DNA from: Parapedobacter composti
Lineage (GTDB): Bacteria; Bacteroidota; Bacteroidia; Sphingobacteriales; Sphingobacteriaceae
Assembly: GCF_900112315.1 (NCBI RefSeq)
Contig: NZ_FOLL01000013.1
Coordinates: 1 to 64,000, forward strand
Length of the DNA: 64,000 nt
Direction of reading: 5' to 3'
How positions within the stretch are numbered: the stretch's first letter is position 1; the number at the start of each line of letters is the position of its first letter. Below the pieces are notes generated by a model. The model was not told the DNA's origin and ran no database searches. It saw only the letters and a list, made by a program, of their open reading frames with translations. A program made the translations under genes and the position numbers. Of the stretch, positions 45,735-54,474 are shown piece after piece.

Positions 45735-48700
45735 TTAAAAACTTGCGTTTACCCCAAATGAGAAAGTCCGGAACAATGGGATAGTTCCAAAATCGATATT
45801 CCGGCTAAGTGCATTATTACCGATAGCGCTTACTTCTGGATCATAACCTTTGTATTTAGTAAATGTCAGCAGGTTTGAAGCATTCGCAAACACCTTTAGA
45901 CTTTTCAGATACCGGAACCCGGAAAAGATAAAATTGTAGGACACATTGACGTTTTTTAACCGGACAAACGAACCGTCTTCGATGAGAAAATCGCTTACCC
46001 GATTATCAAACAGCGTACCGGAGGTTTTGGCACGTGGATAGTAATTGCTTGTTCCCGGACCTGTCCACCGGCCATCGTACGCTTCCCGCCGGGCGTTTCC
46101 GGCAACGGGAAACACCAACCCATCCGAAAAATAACGATTGAGATTCAACACATCATGTCCGATCATGCCTTGTACCAAAATCGAAACACCAATCCCCTTG
46201 TAGTTAAAATCATTGGTAAGCCCAAATATGTAATCGGGATTGGGGTCGCCGATAACCGTCCGGTCTGCGGTGGTGATTTGACCATCATGATTGACATCCA
46301 CATACTTAAAATCTCCCGGAGCAGTGTTCACCACATCGGTAGGGCCGACAGCGATCTCGTCAACCGACTGATAGATCCCGTTGATCCGATAACCGAAAAA
46401 AACACCTAACGGTAGTCCTGTCCGTGCAATTGTACCATATTGACTCATAAAGTTACCCAATAGATTATTCCCATTAATCTGTTCAATATCGCCGAGGCTG
46501 ATCACCTTATTCCGGTTAAATGAAATGTTGCCTGACACATTCCAATGGAAGCCTGTCGTAAGAATTTGAGCGGAAGCTTCGATATCAAGCCCTTTGTTTT
46601 CTATCTTCCCAACGTTGGTTTCATACCCTGTAAACCCCAAATTACCAGGTATAGATAAACTGATGAGCAGGTCTTTTGTCTGCTTTTGGTAGGCATCAAT
46701 GGTCAGACGGTACCGATTCTTCGCCCAACCAAGATCGAGGCCTATATTAATTTGCTGAGTTGTTTCCCAATGCAAATCCGGATTTTCAAAACTTGATAGT
46801 ACCACCCCGGTCAGAATATCATTTCCGACCACGACCCTACTATTAGTCAATTGAGCTTGCGTAGCACCAACACGTACGGTTTGGTTGCCCGATATGCCAT
46901 AGCTAGCCCGCAGTTTCAGCTCGCTTATAACGTCGATATTCTCCAAGAACTTCTCCCTATGAGCGTTCCAACCTAAAGCTACCGAGGGGAAAAACGCCCA
47001 TTTCTCGCCGTCTGCGAGGCGTGAGGACCCATCCGACCGCCCAGTAAAGGTAAACATGTATTTGTTGGCGATCACATAATTGACCCGGGCCAGGTACGAC
47101 GCCAGCGCCCAACGCATGTAGCCAGTGACAGGATTAGCGACGTTATTACCATATTGCATAGCATGATACGAAAGGTTGTCGTTGCTAAAATCGCTAACAC
47201 GTACGCCCGACGAACGTCTGTACCATTGCTGCCAGGTGTAACCTGCAACGGCATTGATGCGATGATTCTTGAAGATCTTTTTATTGTAATTAAGGGTATA
47301 CTCCGCTAAGTAGTTAAACGCGTTGGTTTCCCCCCGGTAGGCCAAGCCGTTGTTCTGGTTTCCTACAAATGTGCCCTGGCCATAATAGCTCTGCCGTAAG
47401 CTGGAAAAATCATTGATTCCTCCATTGACTTTAAACTGCAATCCTTCGGCCAACCGGTATTGGGCATAGACATTGGCCAGCGTAGACCGGGCGCGTGTGT
47501 CGTCATCCACGTGATAAATTGTAGCTAAGGGATTGTCTGACACTGAAATATCGATATCCCCCTCGTCAGTATAGGGGATGTTTACAGGCCGGAACCGGAG
47601 CGCGGCAGTAATCACACTCCCATTAATTGCACCGGTGGTGTTCGATTGAACAACGGACTGATTGAGGGAAAGGTTGGTATTGAAATTCAACCCAAACTTA
47701 AATCGTTCTGAAGATTCCCGTTCGAAATTCGCCCGGAGGCCCCCGCGATTGAACTTCGAACGTAATACGATGCCGTCCATCGCGGTATAACTGCCGATCA
47801 CGGCAAATTTATTTTTCTTATCGCCTCCGGTATAAACTACCTGGTGATCTTGTGAGTAGGAGTTTTGGTAGATGAGGTCCTGCCAGTTATAATTGTTGGC
47901 TGACAGCTCGGCAATGGCCTGCTCGTTGTACAATGAATCCTGCCCGCTGTTCAGGGCGGCTTCGTTAGCTAAATTCAGAAACTCATGTGTAGGTAACATG
48001 GGGATCTGACGGGGCAACTGATTGAGGTCTGTCCTAAAATTATAGCTGACAGATTCCTGATCAGTTTGCCCTTTTTTGGTCGTGATCAACACGACACCGT
48101 TTGCCCCCCGCGAGCCGTAGATCGCCGTCGATGAAGCATCTTTCAAAATCTCTATTGATTCGATATCGGCGGGATTCAAATTGGCTAAGGGGTTATTAGG
48201 CGGGGTCGAAGCATTCCAAAAGTCTGCTCCTGCCGTATTCGTAACCGCGGCGCTTTCATTTTCAATTGGGTACCCATCGATGACAATCAACGGTTGATTT
48301 TCGCCGAACGAGTTGACCCCGCGAATATTAAAGTTAATACCGGCACCGGGAGCGCCGGAATTTTGGGTAATCTGCACACCGGAGACACGCCCCTGAAGAA
48401 GCTGTTCGAGTGAAGAAGCTGGCCGTTCGGCTGCGTCTTCTATTTTGATGGTAGAGACCGAACCGGTTAGGTCACTTTTTTGCACGGTTCCATAACCGAT
48501 TACAACTACCTCATCGATATCCCGGATTGCGGGTTGCATCATTACGTCGACAACGCGGGATGACGGTATACGTTGTTCTTGTGGATCAAACCCCACCATA
48601 GTAAACACCAAAGTTGTAGCGCTTTCCGGAACACTGATGCGATAGTTTCCGTCACTACCGGATGTCGTGGCTAAACCTGAACCTTTGACAAATACCGTGA

Positions 48701-49148
48701 CGCCTTCAAGCGGTGAACCCGCGCCGTCGGTGACTTTACCCACTACGATACGGCGTTGCAGGGTCGTCGATGCCGGGATGCTATTGGTCACGCCTCTTGC
48801 GTGCTTGATTACGATGATTCCATCTTTAATGGTCCACGCCAGCTCTTTTCCCGACAAGATGGTTGACATGGCTTGATGTAAATCAGCTTCCCGGATGTTG
48901 GCGGTTACAGGGATCGTCGCGATATGGTCTCCCCGAAAGAAAAACGGATATCCCTGTTGTTGCTGGATTTCCCTCATCACCTCCTCCAACGTGCTATTTT
49001 TGACATTCAACGTAATGTTTTGCGCTTTGATACCAGCAAAAGCGTTGAGCGCAAGCACTGTAGTCAAAACAACGGTCAGTTTCATAATCAGCAATAATCG
49101 GTTGGTAAAAGACCAAGCTGGGTCCTTACCACAAGGTTTAAAAATCAT
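45735..49148 (-). CDS. susC: SusC/RagA family TonB-dependent transporter with STN signalling domain
   Basis: Outer-membrane importer of oligosaccharides, 1137 residues from ATG 49148. A later ATG at 49088 would also give a signal peptide (MKLTVVLTTVLALNAFAG). After the signal, an STN domain (~55-115, LEEVMREIQQQQGYPFFFRG) indicates surface signalling to the FecR anti-sigma factor encoded upstream. Next come a carboxypeptidase-regulatory-like domain (VGKVTDGAGSPLEGVTVFV), a TonB-box area (VVVIGYGTVQKSDLTGSVS), and the plug (ASSTAIYGSRGANGVVLITTKKG). A ~750-residue barrel ends in FSFGVNASF. Ligand capture should both import glycan and activate the sigma factor. Confidence 0.95.
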   Translation of the reverse strand: MIFKPCGKDPAWSFTNRLLLIMKLTVVLTTVLALNAFAGIKAQNITLNVKNSTLEEVMREIQQQQGYPFFFRGDHIATIPVTANIREADLHQAMSTILSGKELAWTIKDGIIVIKHARGVTNSIPASTTLQRRIVVGKVTDGAGSPLEGVTVFVKGSGLATTSGSDGNYRISVPESATTLVFTMVGFDPQEQRIPSSRVVDVMMQPAIRDIDEVVVIGYGTVQKSDLTGSVSTIKIEDAAERPASSLEQLLQGRVSGVQITQNSGAPGAGINFNIRGVNSFGENQPLIVIDGYPIENESAAVTNTAGADFWNASTPPNNPLANLNPADIESIEILKDASSTAIYGSRGANGVVLITTKKGQTDQESVSYNFRTDLNQLPRQIPMLPTHEFLNLANEAALNSGQDSLYNEQAIAELSANNYNWQDLIYQNSYSQDHQVVYTGGDKKNKFAVIGSYTAMDGIVLRSKFNRGGLRANFERESSERFKFGLNFNTNLSLNQSVVQSNTTGAINGSVITAALRFRPVNIPYTDEGDIDISVSDNPLATIYHVDDDTRARSTLANVYAQYRLAEGLQFKVNGGINDFSSLRQSYYGQGTFVGNQNNGLAYRGETNAFNYLAEYTLNYNKKIFKNHRINAVAGYTWQQWYRRSSGVRVSDFSNDNLSYHAMQYGNNVANPVTGYMRWALASYLARVNYVIANKYMFTFTGRSDGSSRLADGEKWAFFPSVALGWNAHREKFLENIDVISELKLRASYGISGNQTVRVGATQAQLTNSRVVVGNDILTGVVLSSFENPDLHWETTQQINIGLDLGWAKNRYRLTIDAYQKQTKDLLISLSIPGNLGFTGYETNVGKIENKGLDIEASAQILTTGFHWNVSGNISFNRNKVISLGDIEQINGNNLLGNFMSQYGTIARTGLPLGVFFGYRINGIYQSVDEIAVGPTDVVNTAPGDFKYVDVNHDGQITTADRTVIGDPNPDYIFGLTNDFNYKGIGVSILVQGMIGHDVLNLNRYFSDGLVFPVAGNARREAYDGRWTGPGTSNYYPRAKTSGTLFDNRVSDFLIEDGSFVRLKNVNVSYNFIFSGFRYLKSLKVFANASNLLTFTKYKGYDPEVSAIGNNALSRNIDFGTIPLFRTFSFGVNASF

Positions 49149-49155
49149 ATATTTG
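49148..49155 (+). promoter_or_regulatory. Antisense -7 box TATATTTG at the susC start
   Basis: Exact TAnnTTTG match on the plus strand, that is opposite to susC, directly upstream of the susC ATG. It points towards the plus-strand terminator at 49228-49263. No good -33 element was seen. Confidence 0.4.
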
Positions 49156-49159
49156 TCCT

Positions 49160-49263
49160 GTTTGGATAAATTAAAAATTGGTTTACCTAGCGGAGTTGAA
49201 AAACTTCCGGATTCGATCCAAGCAAATAGTCCGGGTGGTGTCGGAAGCACCGTCCGGATTTTT
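49160..49263 (+). ncRNA. Possible antisense small RNA over the susC leader
   Basis: Inferred from a plus-strand -7 box at 49148-49155 and a plus-strand hairpin plus T-run at 49228-49263, giving an RNA of about 100 bases. It would be fully complementary to the leader of the minus-strand susC message and stop roughly 12 bases short of its ATG. Small antisense RNAs near susC-like starts are known in Bacteroides (donS type). Exact ends are estimates. Confidence 0.4.
49228..49263 (+). terminator. Plus-strand terminator in the fecR-susC gap
   Basis: CCGGGTGGTG and CACCGTCCGG pair around a 7-base loop (TCGGAAG). As plus-strand RNA the two non-Watson-Crick positions are G-U wobbles; as minus-strand RNA they become A-C mismatches. 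The stem extends by AGU/AUU and is followed by five T. Strand asymmetry therefore favours plus-strand transcription, against the operon direction. Confidence 0.5.
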
Positions 49264-49379
49264 CACCGGATTGATTTGGTTAGGGTACGTGTTTCTTTGC
49301 CGTCATAATTTTTCTCATCTTTTTTATTTGATTGGTTTAACTGGTATGTTGCACTTTGGGCGAAGCAGCTTAAATCTGC

Positions 49380-50573
49380 CTATTCACTTAATACTATTAG
49401 CTTATTTCTACCGTCCGTTTTTTCAACCCTAAATTGCAGTCCGCTTTCTTTCAACATAGCCAAAACGGACGACAAACGCTTGTTCCGTCCAATCACGCCG
49501 TAGAACCGAATTGCAGGGACTTCTCCTTCGTATATGACGTCAATATCATACCAACGGCGTAACTGATCAAGTGCTGCTTCAGGCTCCGTCTTTTTGAAAT
49601 AGAACAATCCATCTTTCCAAGCCGTATACTGATTTACATCTACTACTTCGGTTTTGATCATTCCATCCGAAACAACGGCCTGTTCGCCGGGCGCAATGGT
49701 GATTGATGATCTATGGCCAGTGGTCGATGTTACACGTACACTTCCTTTCGCCAATGTCGTTTTTAAGTCCGCTCTGTCGGGATAGGCTGAAATATTGAAT
49801 TCGGTGCCCAAGACCTCAACCACTTGGCCTGCACTGATCACCCGGAAAGGGACGCGTTGCTGATGACTAACCTCAAAATAAGCTTCTCCTTCCAGCTCCA
49901 CTACCCGTTCACGCCCATTGAAAACTGTTGGATACCGTAATATCGACGCAGCGTTCAGCCAAACTACCGTCCCATCCGGGAGGAGCATCCGGTAAGTCCC
50001 CCCTTTCGGGGTGGATAACTCATTAAACTTTAAATCGGCGGAATCTACAACACCTGTCTGGTGATCATCCAGCACCGTGGTACCGTCGGTATAGGTCACC
50101 GCTTCGCCAATAATGATACCGGACTGTGATTCACTCAACGCTACCCGGCGGCCGTCCGCCAAGGTAAGCATCGCCCGATTTCCTCCGGGGGCGACGTCGG
50201 GAATATCGCTGGTGCGGTTCAGCGCATCGCCGAAGAAAATCCATGTGCTCAATACTGCCAAAATCATCGCAGCCGCACCATAAACGAGGCGCCAATGTAT
50301 GCGATAGGCTGGCTTACGCCAGTGCGACACGGACGTTTTTTTAGCAACACGGTCTTTCATTCGTTGTAAGGAAGCCCGATCGTCAACACCATAAGTTGTG
50401 TCAAAATCGGCGACGAGTTTGTAAAAGGAATCAGCATCAGAAGTCTGTTCTACCAATTGTTGGAAAGCCTGATGGCTTTCCGCCCATCCACGAAGTTCAT
50501 CTTGCTCATTATCACTGAGTGCACCCGCGAGGTGCTGCTTCAGTAAATAAACGATGCGATTAACCGAATTCAT
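49380..50573 (-). CDS. FecR family anti-sigma factor
   Basis: Inner-membrane anti-sigma factor/signal transducer, 397 residues. The cytoplasmic N-terminus (~1-90) holds the sigma-binding region, a single membrane helix is at ~93-115 (LVYGAAAMILAVLSTWIFF), and the periplasmic FecR domain follows: LSTPKGGTYRMLLPDGTVVWLNAAS, LEGEAYFEVSHQQRVPF and VEVLGTEFNISAY. A C-terminal STN-like DUF4974 segment (FYFKKTEPEAALDQLRRWYDIDV) ends it. It should contact the STN domain of SusC and release the ECF sigma factor on ligand binding. Unusually, a sulfatase gene separates it from the sigma gene; the gap to susC is 231 bases. Confidence 0.93.
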   Translation of the reverse strand: MNSVNRIVYLLKQHLAGALSDNEQDELRGWAESHQAFQQLVEQTSDADSFYKLVADFDTTYGVDDRASLQRMKDRVAKKTSVSHWRKPAYRIHWRLVYGAAAMILAVLSTWIFFGDALNRTSDIPDVAPGGNRAMLTLADGRRVALSESQSGIIIGEAVTYTDGTTVLDDHQTGVVDSADLKFNELSTPKGGTYRMLLPDGTVVWLNAASILRYPTVFNGRERVVELEGEAYFEVSHQQRVPFRVISAGQVVEVLGTEFNISAYPDRADLKTTLAKGSVRVTSTTGHRSSITIAPGEQAVVSDGMIKTEVVDVNQYTAWKDGLFYFKKTEPEAALDQLRRWYDIDVIYEGEVPAIRFYGVIGRNKRLSSVLAMLKESGLQFRVEKTDGRNKLIVLSE

Positions 50574-50597
50574 AATTTCTGATGATGTTGTTCACGC

Positions 50598-51941
50598 TCA
50601 ATGCATCGGCTGCCACGGTGGCAATCGATCCAACTGCTGCTGAAGCATGTTTCTTACCTGCTCTGCTTCATCTGTACCGGTGCCAGGGGCAATTGGCTTC
50701 TTTTCCGCCGAATCTTGGGCTACGTCGTAAAAACGGCCATCGTGATAGAGCTTATATCGGTGGGTCCGGAAAAACCGGGCCGCCCTTTTATCCGCACCCG
50801 GAGAATGCTTAGGATCATAGTGCGAGAAAATCCAAGCTCTTGGATTATCCGGTGTCTCGCCTTTTACAGTCGGCAAAAAACTGACGCCATCCGTATCCCA
50901 AGCCTCCGGCACCGTCGCGCCAATCGCGTCAGCAATGGTCGGCATAAAATCGGTAAAATCCACGAGATTATCCGTTTCATAGCCGGTATACCTGTATTTT
51001 CCCCAAACGATCAGCGGTACCCTTATGCCTGTGTCTATCGTTTGAGTTTTGCCGCCGCGTACCGTCGAACCATCTTTCATTGTTGTGGTAATTGCCGTCG
51101 CCGTACCGTTATCCGCAGTGAAAAGCACAATGGTGTTTTCGGCTAATCCGAGTTCGTTCAACTTACCTATAATCCGGCCTATGATTTTATCGCAATAGGA
51201 TACCATATCTCCGAATAGCGCAAAATCAGGATTATGCCGCAGGGCAGTGTCCTGCGCCCATTCTTTGCTATCAGGTGTAGGGACGAACGGACCATGAACC
51301 AGCGCCATGGGATAATAAGCAAAAAACGGCTCTTCTTTGTTCCGCTCAATGAAGTCCAATAAATAATCTGCAAAAATATCCGGACCGTAGTCATCGTTGG
51401 TCGTGGTAAGTGTCTTTCCATTCTGCTGAATCAACGGCTTGGCGTACCGACTGCCAGCACGATTCAACTGCCACAAACAATATTCCTCAAACCCAAAATG
51501 ATAAGGCAAATCCAGCCCTCCACCAAGTTGCCACTTACCCATGATAGCTGTTTTGTAGCCGGCTTCCTTAGCCAAATGCCCGAAGGTCTTTTCGTGGGGG
51601 TCCATATGCGCGAACTTCGTGTAGTTTTTATAATTATACTTGCCCGTCATGATTTGCACACGCGACGGTGTACACATGGCTTGGGCAAACGCATAATTGA
51701 ACTTGACACCTGTCTCGGCCATATGATCCAAATTGGGTGTATGATACGTACTCCCATACGTACCCAAGCATTCCATACCCATGTCATCTGCCATGATTAA
51801 GATGATGTTCGGCCGTTTATCGGCGCGCCGATCAACCACCCCTTCCTGTGCCTCCGTTACGTTAAAGACAAACTGCAACAAAATCAATAGATATGCCGGG
51901 AGCACCAAGACATACCGTTTGTTCAGAGAGATTTTCATCAT
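50598..51941 (-). CDS. Sulfatase (S1 family) between sigma and anti-sigma genes, PUL sulfatase 1
   Basis: 447-residue secreted sulfatase with signal ending near NVTEAQ. MADDMGMECLGTYGSTYHTPNLDHMA supplies metal ligands, Cys90 is in QAMCTPSRVQIMTGKYNYK, and MGKWQLGGGLD replaces the common GKWHLG (Gln for His). FTADNGTATAITT and RFFRTHRYKLYHDGRFYD follow. GKWQLGG is seen in a sulfatase subfamily common in marine and soil Bacteroidota (recall), so the His-to-Gln change need not mean inactivity. It starts 117 bases after the sigma gene stop and ends 24 bases before FecR, so it is expressed with the regulators rather than with the SusC operon. Confidence 0.9.
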   Translation of the reverse strand: MMKISLNKRYVLVLPAYLLILLQFVFNVTEAQEGVVDRRADKRPNIILIMADDMGMECLGTYGSTYHTPNLDHMAETGVKFNYAFAQAMCTPSRVQIMTGKYNYKNYTKFAHMDPHEKTFGHLAKEAGYKTAIMGKWQLGGGLDLPYHFGFEEYCLWQLNRAGSRYAKPLIQQNGKTLTTTNDDYGPDIFADYLLDFIERNKEEPFFAYYPMALVHGPFVPTPDSKEWAQDTALRHNPDFALFGDMVSYCDKIIGRIIGKLNELGLAENTIVLFTADNGTATAITTTMKDGSTVRGGKTQTIDTGIRVPLIVWGKYRYTGYETDNLVDFTDFMPTIADAIGATVPEAWDTDGVSFLPTVKGETPDNPRAWIFSHYDPKHSPGADKRAARFFRTHRYKLYHDGRFYDVAQDSAEKKPIAPGTGTDEAEQVRNMLQQQLDRLPPWQPMH

Positions 51942-52058
51942 GGTTTCGCAATTTATAAATGGTCACGTTCATGCATAGAAACAAGACGCAACGGAAAATC
52001 TTACAGGAAAAATTGATTTTTTTTTCAGCGGTCCGAGCGGCAATGAACTACTATTCCC

Positions 52059-52685
52059 CTAATTCACATGCACACCGTGTTTCACCAATTCCTGCAACAT
52101 AAGCAGGCATAGCCAAAGCTCGTTATCCTTGAATAGCTTACGGAGGGTTTCCACAGCTCGGGAACGGTTCGCAAAGACGGCGTTAGCACTCATGTCCAGC
52201 CGACGGCAAATTTCATCAGTATCTAGTTCGTCGTAATAAGTAAGACGGAACACTTCACGTTGCTTTTCAGGAAGTCTCATTACTTCCCTGTGGATTGCTT
52301 CCATGAGTTCAGCCCGTACGATCCGGACATAGGTATCAGGATCTCGGCTGAGTAGCTCCTCTAACCCCTCGTCATTGAAGTGCCGCTGGGCATGGGCTGA
52401 TTTTACATGGTTGAGACAGGCATGCTTGATGGTAATATATAAAAACGCCTTGACATTATCCGTGGTCTCGAAATTGGCACGGATCTTCCAGAGCTTAACA
52501 AAACTATCAGAAACAAGCTCTTCGGCAACCTCTTGGCTTCCCACCATTCCGCGCGCAAAATAGAGCAGCCGACGATTGTATCGATCGAACAGCTGCGAAA
52601 GCGCTGCCTCATTGCCTCGCCGCAATTGCTCGATTACCGATAAGTCGGTCTCCTGGTTTGGCTTCAGTCGGCGGTAACTGTCCAT
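52059..52685 (-). CDS. ECF RNA polymerase sigma-70 factor (FecI-like)
   Basis: 208-residue alternative sigma factor. Region 2 (~25-95): LFDRYNRRLLYFARGMVGSQEVAEELVSDSFVKLWKIR, with the -10-recognition helix near NVKAFLYITIKHACLNHVK. Region 4 (~130-190): LPEKQREVFRLTYYDELDTDEICRRLDMSANAVFANRSRAVETLRKLF, with a helix-turn-helix that reads the -35. With FecR and the STN-bearing SusC it forms a typical trans-envelope signalling cascade. It is divergent from sucD with 140 bases between starts. A minus-strand TATTTTG is present there, but with the wrong spacing for the housekeeping consensus. Confidence 0.94.
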   Translation of the reverse strand: MDSYRRLKPNQETDLSVIEQLRRGNEAALSQLFDRYNRRLLYFARGMVGSQEVAEELVSDSFVKLWKIRANFETTDNVKAFLYITIKHACLNHVKSAHAQRHFNDEGLEELLSRDPDTYVRIVRAELMEAIHREVMRLPEKQREVFRLTYYDELDTDEICRRLDMSANAVFANRSRAVETLRKLFKDNELWLCLLMLQELVKHGVHVN

Positions 52686-52797
52686 GGCGGCTTTTGTGAG
52701 CTAATATCGGAATTAAGTTTAATTAACCCAAGTGGCCAGCAAAATACGAAGTTGACAATAAAATCCTCACACATTTTCACATTTCACCTTAAAACAT

Positions 52798-52805
52798 TAG
52801 CTTTG
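52798..52805 (+). promoter_or_regulatory. -7 box TAGCTTTG for sucD
   Basis: Exact TAnnTTTG match 20 bases before ATG 52826, consistent with a short leader. Confidence 0.55.
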
Positions 52806-52825
52806 CGGTGCAAAAGACCAAAACA

Positions 52826-53704
52826 ATGAGCGTACTAGTAAATAAGGACTCGAAAGTAATCGTACAGGGTTTTACCGGCACTGAAGGCACCTACCATGCT
52901 TCGCAGATGATTGAATACGGAACCAATGTTGTAGGCGGCGTTACCCCCGGAAAAGGCGGACAAACACACCTTGAACGTCCCGTATTCAACACGGTGCAAG
53001 AGGCGGTAGACAAAACTGGGGCCAATGTCTCCATCATCTTTGTCCCTCCTGCGTTTGCCGCAGACGCCATCATGGAAGCCGCTGCCGCCGGCATCGGAGT
53101 CATTGTCTGCATTACTGAAGGTATCCCAACCAAAGATATGATTCAGGTAAAATCTTACCTGAGTGATAAAAAATCAAGGCTCATCGGCCCGAATTGCCCA
53201 GGCATCATCACCGCAGATGAAGCTAAAATCGGCATTATGCCCGGCTTTATTTTCAAAAAGGGCTCGGTGGGCGTAGTATCCAAATCGGGTACGCTCACCT
53301 ATGAAGCCGTAGATCAGACAGTTAAGGCAGGATTAGGTATTACCACGGCTATTGGCATCGGCGGCGACCCCATCATCGGCACAACGACGAAAGAAGCGGT
53401 AGAGCTGCTGATGAACGATCCGGAAACAGAAGGCATCATTGTTATCGGCGAAATCGGCGGCGGCATGGAAGCCGAAGCGGCCCGCTGGATTAAAGAAAAC
53501 GGCACAAAGCCTGTCGTCGGCTTTATCGCCGGCCAAACTGCGCCTCCGGGACGCCGTATGGGGCATGCCGGTGCAATTGTGGGCGGGGCAGACGATACAG
53601 CTGCAGCTAAAATGAAAATCATGCGCGAATGCGGTATCCGGGTAGTGGAATCGCCCGCTGAAATTGGCAAAGCCATCGCCGAAGAACTTGGTGTGAAAGC
53701 ATAA
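52826..53704 (+). CDS. sucD: Succinate-CoA ligase (ADP-forming) subunit alpha
   Basis: TCA-cycle enzyme subunit that binds CoA and carries the phospho-histidine in the reaction succinyl-CoA + ADP + Pi to succinate + CoA + ATP. 292 residues from ATG 52826; a GTG at 52808 is in frame but lies almost on the promoter. The CoA-binding Rossmann domain opens with [23 protein letters not shown], with [12 protein letters not shown] in the middle and [14 protein letters not shown] in the ligase domain. The catalytic His is in [15 protein letters not shown]. The beta subunit gene sucC is not adjacent, which is common in Bacteroidota. A strong terminator follows. Confidence 0.97.
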   Translation: MSVLVNKDSKVIVQGFTGTEGTYHASQMIEYGTNVVGGVTPGKGGQTHLERPVFNTVQEAVDKTGANVSIIFVPPAFAADAIMEAAAAGIGVIVCITEGIPTKDMIQVKSYLSDKKSRLIGPNCPGIITADEAKIGIMPGFIFKKGSVGVVSKSGTLTYEAVDQTVKAGLGITTAIGIGGDPIIGTTTKEAVELLMNDPETEGIIVIGEIGGGMEAEAARWIKENGTKPVVGFIAGQTAPPGRRMGHAGAIVGGADDTAAAKMKIMRECGIRVVESPAEIGKAIAEELGVKA

Positions 53705-53728
53705 CGCATAAGTATATTCAAATATGGC

Positions 53729-53752
53729 AAAGGCACCCTATAGGGTGCCTTT
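53729..53752 (+). terminator. Terminator after sucD
   Basis: 24-bp perfect palindrome: AAAGGCACCC, TATA, GGGTGCCTTT. Sits 25 bases after the sucD stop and before the DtxR-type gene, so it excludes the upstream in-frame ATG at 53724 as that gene's start. Confidence 0.85.
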
Positions 53753-53779
53753 GTGCTTGTATATAACCCCCAAGTTAAC

Positions 53780-53787
53780 TAAGTTTG
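53780..53787 (+). promoter_or_regulatory. -7 box TAAGTTTG five bases before the DtxR-type ATG
   Basis: Exact TAnnTTTG match ending 5 bases before ATG 53793, suggesting a leaderless message. Confidence 0.5.
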
Positions 53788-53792
53788 CGGTT

Positions 53793-54455
53793 ATGCTATC
53801 CGATACTGAGGAAAACTACTTGAAAGCACTGCTTCGCATTACAGGCGAACAAGGCGATACCGGAGAAGCTGGCACCAATCAGTTGGCAGGACGGCTCAAC
53901 GTGCGCCCAGCAACGGCCACAGATATGCTGAAAAAGCTTAAGGAAAAACAACTGGTCAACTACGAGAAATACGGAAAAATCTCGCTTACCGATACCGGTC
54001 GCGACCTCGCGGTGGCGATTGTGCGCAAGCACCGACTGTGGGAAACGTTTTTATTCGAGAAATTAGGCTTCAGCTGGGATGAGGTGCACGACATCGCCGA
54101 GCAACTGGAACATATCAAATCAGAAAAACTGGTGGAGCAACTTGACAAGTTTTTGGGTTATCCCCAATTTGATCCACATGGGGACGCCATCCCCACGGCC
54201 GATGGTGCTTACGTGAGCGAAGTGCGACTTACGCTTTCTGAGGCGAATACGGGCAACCGCTATATCATTGTAGCAGTCAGAGACAACAGCCCCGCGTTTC
54301 TCCAGTATGTAAGCCAAATCGGTATCGGTATCCATAGCGAGGTGACTGTCCTGCAGCAATATGCGTTTGACCAATCCATGGCACTTGAAATCGACGGCAC
54401 AAAAATCAACATCTCGGAAAAGGTTGCACAAAACATTTATTGCAAGCCCTTGTAA
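53793..54455 (+). CDS. DtxR/MntR family metal-dependent transcriptional regulator
   Basis: 220-residue regulator that represses metal-uptake genes when bound to Mn(II) or Fe(II). N-terminal winged helix (MLSDTEENYLKALLRITGE, LAGRLNVRPATATDMLKKLKEKQLVNY), dimerisation/metal domain (RKHRLWETFLFEKLGFSWDEVHDIAEQLEHIKSEKLVEQLDKFLGYPQFDPHGDAIPT with the His/Glu ligands), and a C-terminal FeoA/SH3-like domain. The start is ATG 53793 because the longer frame would read through the sucD terminator. smpB follows after 19 bases. Metal specificity (Mn or Fe) is not decidable by eye. Confidence 0.92.
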   Translation: MLSDTEENYLKALLRITGEQGDTGEAGTNQLAGRLNVRPATATDMLKKLKEKQLVNYEKYGKISLTDTGRDLAVAIVRKHRLWETFLFEKLGFSWDEVHDIAEQLEHIKSEKLVEQLDKFLGYPQFDPHGDAIPTADGAYVSEVRLTLSEANTGNRYIIVAVRDNSPAFLQYVSQIGIGIHSEVTVLQQYAFDQSMALEIDGTKINISEKVAQNIYCKPL

Positions 54456-54474
54456 TTAACACATAGACAGGCTC

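Noticed and set aside
53724..53792. Upstream ATG extending the DtxR-type protein
   Set aside because: It would translate the sucD terminator; the ATG at 53793 sits behind its own promoter box and begins with the family N-terminus.
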